From the NCBI RefSeq assembly GCF_001636845.1, contig NZ_LITT01000035.1, forward strand, positions 62,001-126,000: 64,000 nt of DNA, read 5' to 3'. The number at the start of each line of letters is the position of its first letter. The stretch's first letter is position 1. The notes under the pieces are model-generated. The model saw nothing but the letters and a program-made list of their open reading frames with translations, was not told where the DNA came from and made no database searches. A program made the position numbers and the translations under genes. Positions 1-9,012 of the stretch are shown one piece after another. Source of the stretch: Clostridium ljungdahlii. Lineage in GTDB: Bacteria; Bacillota; Clostridia; Clostridiales; Clostridiaceae.

Positions 1-44
1 TTATTGCCAACTTTTGAAGTATCTGATATATAATTTTCAGACAT
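1..44 (-). CDS. Start of an acyltransferase-like gene (partial)
   Basis: Only the first 14 codons are inside the window (MSENYISDTSKVGN), preceded by AAGGAG seven bases before the ATG. A start like this, with an early 'YIS..SKVG' segment, is common in left-handed beta-helix sugar N-acetyltransferases of the WbpD type. The next two genes upstream (Gfo/Idh oxidoreductase and UDP-sugar 6-dehydrogenase) are the partners such an enzyme has in UDP-2,3-diacetamido-uronic acid synthesis. The family is inferred from so few residues mainly through context. Confidence 0.45.
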   Translation of the reverse strand, partial: MSENYISDTSKVGN

Positions 45-70
45 ATATATTCTCCTTTTCCTGCATATTT

Positions 71-107
71 AAGAATTGAGAATGAAAAGCCTCCATTCTC
101 AATTCTT
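71..107. repeat. 14-bp perfect inverted repeat between genes
   Basis: AAGAATTGAGAATG (71-84) pairs perfectly with 94-107 around a nine-base loop. It lies just after the oxidoreductase stop codon on the minus strand. No T-run follows, so it is not a classical terminator. Its arm resembles the TTAAGAATTAAT-type palindromes near 39846 and 59707. Confidence 0.6.
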
Positions 108-112
108 AATTG

Positions 113-1216
113 CTACTTGTTTATTTTTTTCACTCCAACCATATCCATAGTTGAGAAATCTCCCATAGGGAATTTTACAGGCATACCTGTAAGCCTTGAT
201 TTATAAGCCGCCAAAATTATAGACATTCCCTTTTTGCCTTCTTCTCCATCTATAAGAGGCTTTCTATTATTATTTATTGCATCTATCATATCCTTGAAAA
301 GAGGTATATGTCCAAAACCATATACAGTATCAGGATCTCCCTCTTGTGATTTTAATATTTCATCATCTAAATCCTTGTGATCTTCAAAATTCCAGGTTTC
401 TATTTTATTTACTGCAAGTCCACCTATACATACTGTTCCCTTTTCTCCAAAGATGCTTAAAGTTTCTTCTAAGTTTTTAGGGTAAACACAAGCAGTACCT
501 TCAATTATACCTATAGCTCCATTTTTAAATCTTATAACAATAGCTCCAAAGTCTTCAGCTTCTATGTCTCTTAGAAAAGTATCACACTGAGCATAAACAG
601 TGTCTATCTCTCCCCCCATCATCCACTGCAGTAAGTCTATATTATGTATACATTGATTCATCAATGTTCCACCGTCTAGCTTCCAAGTTCCTCTCCAAGG
701 TGCCTGATGATAATATCCCATATTTCTGTTCCATAGTATTCTAGCTGTACCATTCACAAGTCTGCCAAATCTATTTTCCTCCACAGCAGATCTAAGCTGC
801 TGCACTGGTTTATTAAATCTATTTTGATGGCTTACACATAATTTTACATTGTTCTTTTTAGAACAAGCTATCATATCATCTGCATCTTTTATTGAAAGTG
901 CCATAGGCTTTTCACATATTACATGCTTTTTGTTGTTCATACAGTATATTGCTATTTCAGGATGATATCCACTTTCAGTAGCTATAGTAATTACATCTAT
1001 ATCCTGCTCTTCAAGCATTTTCTTATAATCAGTATAAACTGCTACTTTAGCATCTCCAACTTTTTCTATATACTCACTTTTTCTTTGCTCCGCCTTTTCT
1101 TCTACCAAATCACACACTGCAACCAAAACAGCTTCTGCCTTATTAGCTGCTAGAGCTTCTACATGTTTGTAAGAAATTCTTCCGCATCCTAAAATGGCAA
1201 ATTTCAATTTACTCAT
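113..1216 (-). CDS. Gfo/Idh/MocA-family oxidoreductase (UDP-sugar 3-dehydrogenase-like)
   Basis: 367 residues. The N-terminal Rossmann fold has GCGRISYKH at residues 10-18, the family's nucleotide-binding loop, and the CEKP motif with the conserved lysine at 101-104; a C-terminal alpha/beta dimerisation domain follows. Family members oxidise or reduce sugar hydroxyls with NAD(P). Sitting between a UDP-sugar 6-dehydrogenase and an acyltransferase-like gene, it fits a WbpB-type enzyme that oxidises C3 of a UDP-N-acetylhexosaminuronic acid. GAGGTG precedes the ATG. It is the second visible gene from the downstream end of the cluster. Family is certain; the substrate is inferred from neighbours. 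Confidence 0.85.
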   Translation of the reverse strand: MSKLKFAILGCGRISYKHVEALAANKAEAVLVAVCDLVEEKAEQRKSEYIEKVGDAKVAVYTDYKKMLEEQDIDVITIATESGYHPEIAIYCMNNKKHVICEKPMALSIKDADDMIACSKKNNVKLCVSHQNRFNKPVQQLRSAVEENRFGRLVNGTARILWNRNMGYYHQAPWRGTWKLDGGTLMNQCIHNIDLLQWMMGGEIDTVYAQCDTFLRDIEAEDFGAIVIRFKNGAIGIIEGTACVYPKNLEETLSIFGEKGTVCIGGLAVNKIETWNFEDHKDLDDEILKSQEGDPDTVYGFGHIPLFKDMIDAINNNRKPLIDGEEGKKGMSIILAAYKSRLTGMPVKFPMGDFSTMDMVGVKKINK

Positions 1217-1252
1217 AAAAACACCTCTTAAAAAGTAATATTTGTGTACAAT

Positions 1253-2569
1253 TTATAGCTTATGAATTTTTTCTCTGTTATTCTTTACACCTTTAGTTGC
1301 ATTTCTTGTATCGTAAACAATTTTAGCTCTTTCTGCCACAGCTTCATAATCGTAAGAGCTGTGATCTGTAGTTATAATTACTATATCAGATTCATCTATT
1401 ACATCTTCCCATTTTACTGTATGATATACTTTTCCACCGCGTTTGAATTCAGGAATAAATGGATCACTTACAATTACTTCCGCTCCATTTTTCTCCAAGT
1501 GATCTATTACTTTAAGGGCTGGTGACTCTCTTAAATCATCTATATCCTTCTTATAAGCTACTCCAAGAAGAAGTACTTTTGCACCATTCATAGCTTTTTT
1601 ATGTCCATTTAAAAGCTTCATAGCATTGTCAACTACAAATTCTGGCATAAAGTCATTTATTTCTCCAGACGTTTCTATTAATTTTGTATGATAATCATAT
1701 TCTTTTGCTTTCCATGAAAGATAAAATGGATCAAGAGGTATACAATGTCCTCCAAGTCCTGGTCCTGGATAAAAAGCCATAAAGCCATAAGGTTTTGTTT
1801 TGGCTGCATCTATTACTTCCCATACGTCTATTCCCATTCTTTCACAAAGTACAGCCATTTCGTTGGCAAGACCTATGTTTATATTTCTGAAAGTATTTTC
1901 AAGTATCTTCTCCATTTCTGCTACTGCAGGACAAGATACAGTATATATTTCACTTTCCAATATATTTCTATAAAGTGTAGCTGCCACTTCTGTACATTCA
2001 GGAGTACATCCTCCTACTACCTTTGGGGTATTCTTTGTCTTATACTGCTTATTACCTGGATCTACCCTTTCTGGTGAAAATGCAAGGAAAAAGTCTTTTC
2101 CACATTTAAGTCCGCCTTCTTCTAATATAGGCTTCAACACTTCTTCCGTAGTTCCTGGATAAGTAGTACTCTCAAGTACTATGAGCATTCCTCTGTGCAA
2201 ATATTTTGCAACACTTTTAGTAGAACTAACTACATATGATATATCTGGCTGTTTATATAAATCTAATGGAGTAGGCACACATATAGAAACTGCATCCACA
2301 TCTTTTACAAAACTAAAATCTGTAGTAGCTTTAAGTCTTCCTTCCTTAACCAATTTCTCTAAATCTGAATCCACTATATCACCAATATAGTTATGTCCTT
2401 TATTTACCGATTCAACTTTTTTATCCTGAACATCAAACCCAATTACTTCATACCCTGCTTTAGCTTTTTCTACTGCAAGTGGAAGTCCTACATATCCTAA
2501 TCCTACTACTCCTAGCTTAGCTTTCCTATTCTCTAATTTTTGAATTAATTCGTCTCTCAACTGCGACAT
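1253..2569 (-). CDS. UDP-N-acetylhexosamine/UDP-glucose 6-dehydrogenase family protein
   Basis: 438 residues from the ATG at 2569, chosen because TAGGAGGT lies just upstream; an in-frame start 17 codons earlier lacks a site. The NAD loop is GLGYVG at residues 23-28, and the catalytic cysteine lies in GGHCIPLDP (Cys276). Enzymes of this family oxidise the C6 alcohol of a UDP-sugar to a uronic acid in the cytoplasm. The closest pattern is the UDP-GlcNAc/UDP-ManNAc group (WbpA, WecC, TviB), and the neighbouring Gfo/Idh gene and acyltransferase favour a WbpA role, giving UDP-GlcNAcA. The exact substrate cannot be told from motifs. Confidence 0.88.
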   Translation of the reverse strand: MSQLRDELIQKLENRKAKLGVVGLGYVGLPLAVEKAKAGYEVIGFDVQDKKVESVNKGHNYIGDIVDSDLEKLVKEGRLKATTDFSFVKDVDAVSICVPTPLDLYKQPDISYVVSSTKSVAKYLHRGMLIVLESTTYPGTTEEVLKPILEEGGLKCGKDFFLAFSPERVDPGNKQYKTKNTPKVVGGCTPECTEVAATLYRNILESEIYTVSCPAVAEMEKILENTFRNINIGLANEMAVLCERMGIDVWEVIDAAKTKPYGFMAFYPGPGLGGHCIPLDPFYLSWKAKEYDYHTKLIETSGEINDFMPEFVVDNAMKLLNGHKKAMNGAKVLLLGVAYKKDIDDLRESPALKVIDHLEKNGAEVIVSDPFIPEFKRGGKVYHTVKWEDVIDESDIVIITTDHSSYDYEAVAERAKIVYDTRNATKGVKNNREKIHKL

Positions 2570-2650
2570 CTTTTTACCTCCTAGTTTAGCATCATTTCTA
2601 CTTTTTTTATTATAATACAACCCAATTTCTTTGTCATCTTCACATACATA

Positions 2651-3856
2651 TTATTGCTTTTCTTTTACAATAAAATCAAGTATATCCTTTTCTATTTTTT
2701 GTCCACATTCCTTTGGAGTTATCTTTCCAGAAGTAAGCTCTGTCATTACCTTATTTGCATTTTGAAGAGCCTGAACCTCAGATACATTTGGCAGTATTTG
2801 CCCATACTCAGACTGCTGTACAAAAGTTCTTTCCTTAGGGTCATTTTTCACTTCTTTTATGTTGTAATCCACTTTATATGGAGGAATCCTTCCCGTTATT
2901 TTAAAAAGTGGAGTACTAGAATGATTAATGAGATATTTCATAAGACTCCAGTCTTCTTTTTGATGTTGGGATTTAGAACTTACATAACCTACCTGTGCCG
3001 TTACAAAGGATGTCATCTGTTTACCATTGTATTTTGGAAAAGGTACTACAGAATAATTAAGTCCTGATGCATCTAGTTCTTGAAGATCCCAGGATCCACT
3101 TACATAGAAACTTGTTTTCCCATTTTTAAAATTGTTTCTTGCAGTTATACTATCTATATTTTCAGGCATCAACTTATATTTCTGTACCATATCCTGAACC
3201 ATGGTATATCCCCTAATTGCAGCTTCATTATTGAGTCCTATATCTTTTACATTGTAATCTCCATTGTCCTTTTTAAATATGTAAGCACCATTTGCTTGAA
3301 GAATTGGGAAACTTAAATAAAAGTTATTTATATCATACTGAAATCCCTGTTTTTCTCCCATGGAAATCAATTCTTCCAGCGTCTTAGGTACTTTTTTAAC
3401 TTTATCTTTATTATAATAAAGTCCATAGGTTTCTATAGATATAGGTATTCCGTACATCTTATTCTTAAAAGATACAGTTTCAAGTGCCGATGGTATATAT
3501 TTATTTTTATCTATAAGGTTATCTGGAACCTGTGCTAATAATTTTTCATTATGAAGTTTTTCCATTCTATCATGAGATACTCCAAATTCTATATCTGGCT
3601 CCATATTACGTAAGGATGCTTCAATGTAAGCCCTGTTGTCTCCTTTATCTGAATGAATTATCACCTTGTATCCCGAGGTTTTGGACCACTGATCTGCTAA
3701 AGTCCTAAGTTCTGTTATTTCAGGATCTGTGAGATGTGACCAAATTACTATTTCCTTGTCATTTTTACTTGTACCTGCAGTCTGTGCTGTGGTGCAGCCA
3801 GTTAAAAAAAGTGCAGATACTAAAACCACAGATATAAGTTTATAAAATCTTTTCAT
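2651..3856 (-). CDS. Extracellular solute-binding lipoprotein, family 1
   Basis: 401 residues. It has a signal peptide with a lipobox (LTGC, Cys21), so it should be lipid-anchored outside the membrane. The rest resembles sugar-binding proteins of CUT1 ABC importers ('ADQWSKTSGYKV', 'GIPISIETYGLYYNKDKV', 'FYVSGSWDL'). No permease or ATPase gene lies beside it; both neighbours belong to glycan synthesis and export. Either it works with a transporter elsewhere or it has been recruited to the glycan system, for example as a surface sugar sensor. That role is inference; family and location are well supported. Confidence 0.85.
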   Translation of the reverse strand: MKRFYKLISVVLVSALFLTGCTTAQTAGTSKNDKEIVIWSHLTDPEITELRTLADQWSKTSGYKVIIHSDKGDNRAYIEASLRNMEPDIEFGVSHDRMEKLHNEKLLAQVPDNLIDKNKYIPSALETVSFKNKMYGIPISIETYGLYYNKDKVKKVPKTLEELISMGEKQGFQYDINNFYLSFPILQANGAYIFKKDNGDYNVKDIGLNNEAAIRGYTMVQDMVQKYKLMPENIDSITARNNFKNGKTSFYVSGSWDLQELDASGLNYSVVPFPKYNGKQMTSFVTAQVGYVSSKSQHQKEDWSLMKYLINHSSTPLFKITGRIPPYKVDYNIKEVKNDPKERTFVQQSEYGQILPNVSEVQALQNANKVMTELTSGKITPKECGQKIEKDILDFIVKEKQ

Positions 3857-3896
3857 TAGAACTTTCTTCTCCTTTTCACTGCATTAATTAGCAAAT

Positions 3897-5438
3897 TTAT
3901 GCAATTCTTAATTTCTTTTTTATCAAATTTATTATATTAGCAAGCTCCTGTACTTTTAACACAAGCAGCATAATCACATACACTGCGATACCAACTATGA
4001 TGCAAATAAAGAGTGTCAAAAGCTGTCCCTTAAATCCACCTAGTAAATTTCCCAGGAAATTATTTATTAAAAATATACACACTCCCATAGTACCTGCAGC
4101 TGTCATTATCTTTATTCCAACCTTAAACATATTGACTCCATTTATATTCCCAACTCTTTTTCTTAAATCCTTAGCTAAAAGCACACAGCTTACAAATGCA
4201 GAAATTGTTGTAGCTAAAGTAAGCCCTCCTATACCCATCTTTTTCACAAGTACTATGCTCATAACTATATTTACAGCTACACCTAAGGCACCATTTATCA
4301 TAGGTGTAGTAGTATCCTGGATAGCATAAAAAGCTCTGTTGAATACATCTCTTATGCCCCAAAATACCAGTCCAGATACCAAGAAAAGTAATGCATCAGC
4401 AGTCATATTAACTGCCTGCCTATTAAAGGCACCGTGCATGAAAAGTGCACTTATTACAGGAACTCTAAGTATCAACATTCCTACTATAGCCGGTATTACT
4501 ATAATATTGATATTATTTACTGCTGCGCTTATATGTGATTTAAAATCGTCATAATTTTTAAGACTTCCATCCCTGGATAAAGAAGGATATATAACTGTAA
4601 CTATTGCAGATGCAAAAGTGAAATAAACAAGCATATTTAATTTATTGGCATAATCAAGTGCCAATATACTTCCTACTGCAAGAGTAGAAGCCATTCTCTT
4701 TTGAACTACTTCATTTACCTGATTAACACCTGTTCCAATCACAACTGGAGCGATCAATGAAAGCATCTTTCTTATCTTAGGATCTTTTAAATTTATTTTA
4801 GGGCTGTATTTATACTTATTCTTTATGAGCCATGGAATTTGTACCACTATCTGAAGTCCGTTTCCAAGCATAGTAGCTGCTGTGAGCCCTACAATTCCAT
4901 AATGGCTTCCCATTAACACATAAGCTATTATAGGTATGTTCATTGCTATTCCAACTAATGCTGGAGCTGTAAAATCATCTAAAGTTTGAAGCACTGCCGT
5001 ATAGCCGCTGTTTAAACTCAAAAAAAGTATATTTATCATACTCATCTTAGTTAACAATATGGTTAAATTATACCTTTCACCTTTAAAATTAGAGATTACA
5101 TTAACTATATCTGTAGTAAATATCCACCCTAAAACACATAAAAACAGCGAAATAATCATTAGGATGTTCATTATACAATTGGCGAATTTAAACATTTCTT
5201 CTTTACCATGTTTACTATATGTTTCACTGAGTATTGGAATAAAAGTTGTAGTAATTGCAATTCCAAACAAATTAAACATCAAATTTGGTATTGTAAGGGA
5301 CATAGTATAGGCATCTGAACTAGCAGATGCTCCAAATGCACTGGCAATAAGTGCATCCCTTACAAATCCTATTACTCTACTTGCCATTGAAATTACCATT
5401 ACTACACCAGCAGCTTTAACAAGCCCATCTTTCTTCAT
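3897..5438 (-). CDS. murJ: MurJ/MviN-type lipid-linked oligosaccharide flippase
   Basis: 513 residues from the ATG at 5438. A TTG four codons earlier lies inside the GGAGG ribosome site, so it is not the start. The opening 'MASRVIGFVRDALIASAFG' is the MurJ signature, and about 14 membrane segments follow. MurJ moves lipid II across the membrane for peptidoglycan synthesis. Here the gene sits inside a polysaccharide operon that shows no other Wzx-type flippase, so it may carry the repeat unit of this glycan. It could also be a second, redundant MurJ; the genome would have to be searched for another copy. Confidence 0.88.
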   Translation of the reverse strand: MKKDGLVKAAGVVMVISMASRVIGFVRDALIASAFGASASSDAYTMSLTIPNLMFNLFGIAITTTFIPILSETYSKHGKEEMFKFANCIMNILMIISLFLCVLGWIFTTDIVNVISNFKGERYNLTILLTKMSMINILFLSLNSGYTAVLQTLDDFTAPALVGIAMNIPIIAYVLMGSHYGIVGLTAATMLGNGLQIVVQIPWLIKNKYKYSPKINLKDPKIRKMLSLIAPVVIGTGVNQVNEVVQKRMASTLAVGSILALDYANKLNMLVYFTFASAIVTVIYPSLSRDGSLKNYDDFKSHISAAVNNINIIVIPAIVGMLILRVPVISALFMHGAFNRQAVNMTADALLFLVSGLVFWGIRDVFNRAFYAIQDTTTPMINGALGVAVNIVMSIVLVKKMGIGGLTLATTISAFVSCVLLAKDLRKRVGNINGVNMFKVGIKIMTAAGTMGVCIFLINNFLGNLLGGFKGQLLTLFICIIVGIAVYVIMLLVLKVQELANIINLIKKKLRIA

Positions 5439-5481
5439 ATCTTCCTCCAAAATTATCCTACCTGCATCTAAGCACTGCCTA

Positions 5482-5538
5482 AAGCATTTTCAAAGAAATA
5501 ACCAGTTAGTATGCCAGCCTATTTTCTTTCAAATGCCT
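5482..5538 (-). repeat. 57-bp palindromic repeat, copy 1
   Basis: An imperfect hairpin with arms AGCATTTTCAAAGAAATA and TATTTTCTTTCAAATGCCT. It matches the copy at 24824-24880 over its full 57-bp length, with the differences mostly in the apical part. It lies downstream of the minus-strand acyltransferase gene and upstream of murJ. It has no coding capacity. Confidence 0.75.
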
Positions 5539-5618
5539 AATGTGTAAATTATATCTTCAAGTATTTTATCACTAATCAATTTCATATACAACGAATTGAA
5601 AATAGCCTGTTAATATCT

Positions 5619-6602
5619 TTACTTATGTCCTAAAAATACTTTACTTAGTATAGGTATTTTATTAAGTATCCATTTACATATTAAAATAGGTATAAATCCT
5701 ACTAAAATCATTATTACAATTACAAAGCTATAATTTAATTTCAACATTTGATAACATAAAACCCTGGCTCCTGTTTGTGAAAACCAGGACAAGAGGTAAA
5801 TATCATAGCTGTATCTTCCTACTTTTCTAAACAATTCTCCACCTGAAGTATTTATTATGAGTTGGGATACCATTAAAAATATACTACTTCCGAGAAGAGA
5901 TGTAACTAGGTTGTAGTAAGGATACGCTTCCTTTCCCACATCAAATACATTCATAGCCATAAGAACTATAGAAAATACTAAAACTATGGCGTACTTATTT
6001 TTAATACTCTTCCATTTATCGTAAGTATTTTTTAAATATACTCCGAAGAAAAAGTAAAACAAATAATGAATTACACCATACACATAAAATAAACCTATTT
6101 GCTTTGTAAACAACAGATTTAAGAGCAAAGCTATTACTAAAGTCAAATTTATAGGCAATTTTTTAAAAATTGGTGCGACTGCAAATATGAAAAATAATGT
6201 ATATATAAACCAAAAATATTGTATTGGAATATCTAAAGGATAAATCAATATATTCGTTATGAGACTGTTTAGCTTTACCGGTCTCGCAGCATAGTTATTC
6301 ATATACAATTTTATGGGCACCGCCACTAGTGACACTGCAAAATATGGAACCATAAGCCTTTTAAATTTTCCATAAACAAAGCTTCCATAATCTCTTAAAG
6401 TGTTTATACTATATATCTTATAGGCAAAAAAACCTGATATAACGAAAAAGAAAGGCATATGGAATGAATATATGAGTTTATATATATAGGCATAAAACAC
6501 ACTGCCATTAAACTGTGAATCAGGAAACGAATGTCCTAGCACTACTAAAAATATACCTATTCCTCTAGCTATATCCATATCCTTATAATACTTCTTCATC
6601 AC
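5619..6602 (-). CDS. Membrane acyltransferase, family 3 (O-acetyltransferase)
   Basis: 327 residues with about ten hydrophobic segments. The opening 'YKDMDIARGIGIFLVVLGHS' holds the R/H signature of acyltransferase 3 proteins (OafA, NolL, fucose 4-O-acetylase group), and 'YSFHMPFFFVISGFF' is the next conserved block. Such proteins add acetyl or similar groups to exported sugars. The start is either GTG at 6602 or the adjacent ATG at 6599; both follow GGAGGAG. Its place among glycosyltransferases suggests it modifies the cluster's polysaccharide. The acceptor sugar is unknown. Confidence 0.85.
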   Translation of the reverse strand: MMKKYYKDMDIARGIGIFLVVLGHSFPDSQFNGSVFYAYIYKLIYSFHMPFFFVISGFFAYKIYSINTLRDYGSFVYGKFKRLMVPYFAVSLVAVPIKLYMNNYAARPVKLNSLITNILIYPLDIPIQYFWFIYTLFFIFAVAPIFKKLPINLTLVIALLLNLLFTKQIGLFYVYGVIHYLFYFFFGVYLKNTYDKWKSIKNKYAIVLVFSIVLMAMNVFDVGKEAYPYYNLVTSLLGSSIFLMVSQLIINTSGGELFRKVGRYSYDIYLLSWFSQTGARVLCYQMLKLNYSFVIVIMILVGFIPILICKWILNKIPILSKVFLGHK

Positions 6603-6650
6603 TCTTTACTCCTCCACAAACAATCAATACTAAAAATTTAGCAAAATTAA

Positions 6651-7940
6651 TTATATTTCCTTAGGCAGCAAATATGCCAAGAGTAATCCAAGACCCAATC
6701 CACTAGTAAGCAATGTAGTAAGTATAGGTCCGTTAAATAATGCCATTATACCTCCAAAAAGAAGAGTTGATACTAAAAGTATATTTTTATCTTCTACAGA
6801 TCTTATAATTATCATTATAAAATAGAGCAATATGGCAAATAAAACTATGCCTATAATTCCAAAATTCATATATGCATCTCCATACCAGGTTACATTTAAT
6901 CTCATGTCTGGCCTTCCATAGTAAACTGTAGCCATATAAAAATTAGGATCCATATTGTATATATTTTTAAAGAAATGTCCTAGTATGCCTTGAGCTAACT
7001 TCATCTTAGGGTACATAGAGAAGAAATCAAAATACTCTAGTGCTATAAGTGAAGGCCATAAAAATACTCTTATTATTATAAGTAAATATATTGATAATTT
7101 TTTCAAATACAATGATATAATTCCTACTGCTACAGCAGCAGCCATTATTTTCTCTATAAAACTTCTCTTTATTCCATATCTCAATATCATTCCAAAAAAC
7201 GGTGCTAAAAGTAGAACTGCAAATTGAGTCTTATATGCAGCATATCCATATAACACAAGCTGCAGCACAAAAGGTATAAATACAAGTTTATATTTTCTCT
7301 TGTATATTAAAAATGCAAGTATAAATGGATTTATTATATTCCCAAGCCACTGTACAAAGTAATCTACAAATCTTCCTGCATGGTCCCTGTAATCCAGTCT
7401 TACTGAATATACATCTTTAAAAGCCTGAATTATTTTAGTAGGCATTCCAAGCTTATAGATTATGTATCCATAACCAACTACCATAAATGCTATTAAGCCT
7501 ATCCAGAAAGTTTTAGGACTAATATTTATTTGAGGTATTTTAAAATCAAACTTACTAGTAAGCAAAACCCCTATTAAGCCTACTGCAGCTATTGTATATA
7601 TAAATACTGGTGAATTTTTACTATCTCCAAGTCCGCTCATAATATATACTATTAGAAGTGGCGTAGTACTTAAAATTAAAAACAAAAGCCAATACAAACT
7701 TGTCAGTTCCTCAATTCTATGAGGCAGTAAAAAAACAGCCGTATATATTATAACTACAAACAAAGGCAGCATAATAAGTGACCTTTTCAAAATACCCTGA
7801 TTTATTATAAAATTAAAAGATTTATAGTACTCTATTGAATGTATGTATCCAAATGTTAGTGCAGCTATTATAAATAAATATAAGATAATAGATAATATCT
7901 TGCTATCCTTATCTATCATATTGTAAATTTTATGTATCAT
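6651..7940 (-). CDS. Multi-spanning membrane protein, Wzy/O-antigen polymerase-like
   Basis: 429 residues from the ATG at 7940, chosen for AGGAGG upstream; an in-frame start seven codons earlier has none. There are about 11-12 hydrophobic segments and a large extracytoplasmic loop around residues 290-360. This topology, and the position among glycosyltransferases and a flippase, are typical of Wzy-like polymerases, which join repeat units outside the membrane. Sequence is poorly conserved in this class, so the call rests on topology and context. Confidence 0.6.
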   Translation of the reverse strand: MIHKIYNMIDKDSKILSIILYLFIIAALTFGYIHSIEYYKSFNFIINQGILKRSLIMLPLFVVIIYTAVFLLPHRIEELTSLYWLLFLILSTTPLLIVYIMSGLGDSKNSPVFIYTIAAVGLIGVLLTSKFDFKIPQINISPKTFWIGLIAFMVVGYGYIIYKLGMPTKIIQAFKDVYSVRLDYRDHAGRFVDYFVQWLGNIINPFILAFLIYKRKYKLVFIPFVLQLVLYGYAAYKTQFAVLLLAPFFGMILRYGIKRSFIEKIMAAAVAVGIISLYLKKLSIYLLIIIRVFLWPSLIALEYFDFFSMYPKMKLAQGILGHFFKNIYNMDPNFYMATVYYGRPDMRLNVTWYGDAYMNFGIIGIVLFAILLYFIMIIIRSVEDKNILLVSTLLFGGIMALFNGPILTTLLTSGLGLGLLLAYLLPKEI

Positions 7941-7978
7941 CCAGAAACCTCCTATTTTCACTGATCACTTATGGCTTA

Positions 7979-8980
7979 TCATTTAGATCTACCAAGCACA
8001 AGTGATTTAAAAAATCCAACTGCAGTTCCTGCGCCATATGCAATATGCAGTAGGAAAAATAATATAAACATAAGTGGCATATACTTTATACCATTCTTTG
8101 AACCTATCTTTATACATTCCAGTATATCTATAAGGAAATAACTCCCCAGTGCTAAAATTTCTATAACTTTGCTGAGTAAGAATAATCTATATGTTGCACC
8201 AAACAGCAGTATGGTAAGAAGAAAAATTAAAGGTACAAGATGCCTTATTCTAACTATTTCCCTATTTGTAATTAAAGAACCTCCTATTTCCTTCCCATTT
8301 GCAAAATTTTGAGATATTATCTTTTTTATACTGCTTCTTGGTTTATAATAGGATATTATGTCTTTATTCTGGTATATTTTATATCCAGCTTTTAATATTC
8401 TATTATTCATATCATTGTCTTCACTTCTAGCTAAACTTTCATTGTAAAATCCTACTTTATCAAATACCCATCTCCAGAAAGCTCCATTCCAAACTGTATC
8501 TACAAATCCTTGGTAATCCTTCTGCCTAAATTTAGCTACACCTATCCCAAATTTACTTTCGTGTAAAAATACAATACAATTTTCTATATAGGATTTTGAT
8601 GTTAAAAGATAAGTAGGGCCTCCTACATTTACTACATTTTGTGGTTTTAATTTATTTAAAGTACTTACACATTCACTTACATAGTTTTTGTCATAAAGTG
8701 CATGACCATCTACTCTGACAACTATATCTCCTTCTGCCATTTTTATTCCCTTATTTAAGCCTGCAGATTGTATTTTTTTAGGATTATCTATTATTTTAAT
8801 CTTCTCATTTTCAAATTTTCCTATTATATCTCTAGTTGAATCAGTAGACATACCATCTAAAACCAATATTTCAATAATATTATCATAGGTTTGATTTATT
8901 ATGGAATTAAGGCACTTTTCTATATGTATTTCTTCATTGTACACAGGAATTATTATTGAAACTGTATCCTTACTATACAT
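7979..8980 (-). CDS. Family 2 glycosyltransferase, ExoA-like
   Basis: 333 residues. The N-terminal GT-A domain starts 'VSIIIPVYNEEIHIEKCL'. It has the nucleotide-binding aspartate in 'VLDGMSTDS', a DxD-like 'VRVDGHALYD', and the catalytic 'RSEDNDMN'. Two to three hydrophobic segments at the C-terminus (about residues 245-325) anchor it in the membrane, as in succinoglycan ExoA. It would add a sugar from a nucleotide donor to a lipid-linked repeat unit on the cytoplasmic face. Donor and acceptor are not predictable. Confidence 0.85.
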   Translation of the reverse strand: MYSKDTVSIIIPVYNEEIHIEKCLNSIINQTYDNIIEILVLDGMSTDSTRDIIGKFENEKIKIIDNPKKIQSAGLNKGIKMAEGDIVVRVDGHALYDKNYVSECVSTLNKLKPQNVVNVGGPTYLLTSKSYIENCIVFLHESKFGIGVAKFRQKDYQGFVDTVWNGAFWRWVFDKVGFYNESLARSEDNDMNNRILKAGYKIYQNKDIISYYKPRSSIKKIISQNFANGKEIGGSLITNREIVRIRHLVPLIFLLTILLFGATYRLFLLSKVIEILALGSYFLIDILECIKIGSKNGIKYMPLMFILFFLLHIAYGAGTAVGFFKSLVLGRSK

Positions 8981-9012
8981 ACAAATCTCCCTTTCAGTTT
9001 TCTGGAAGTAGT

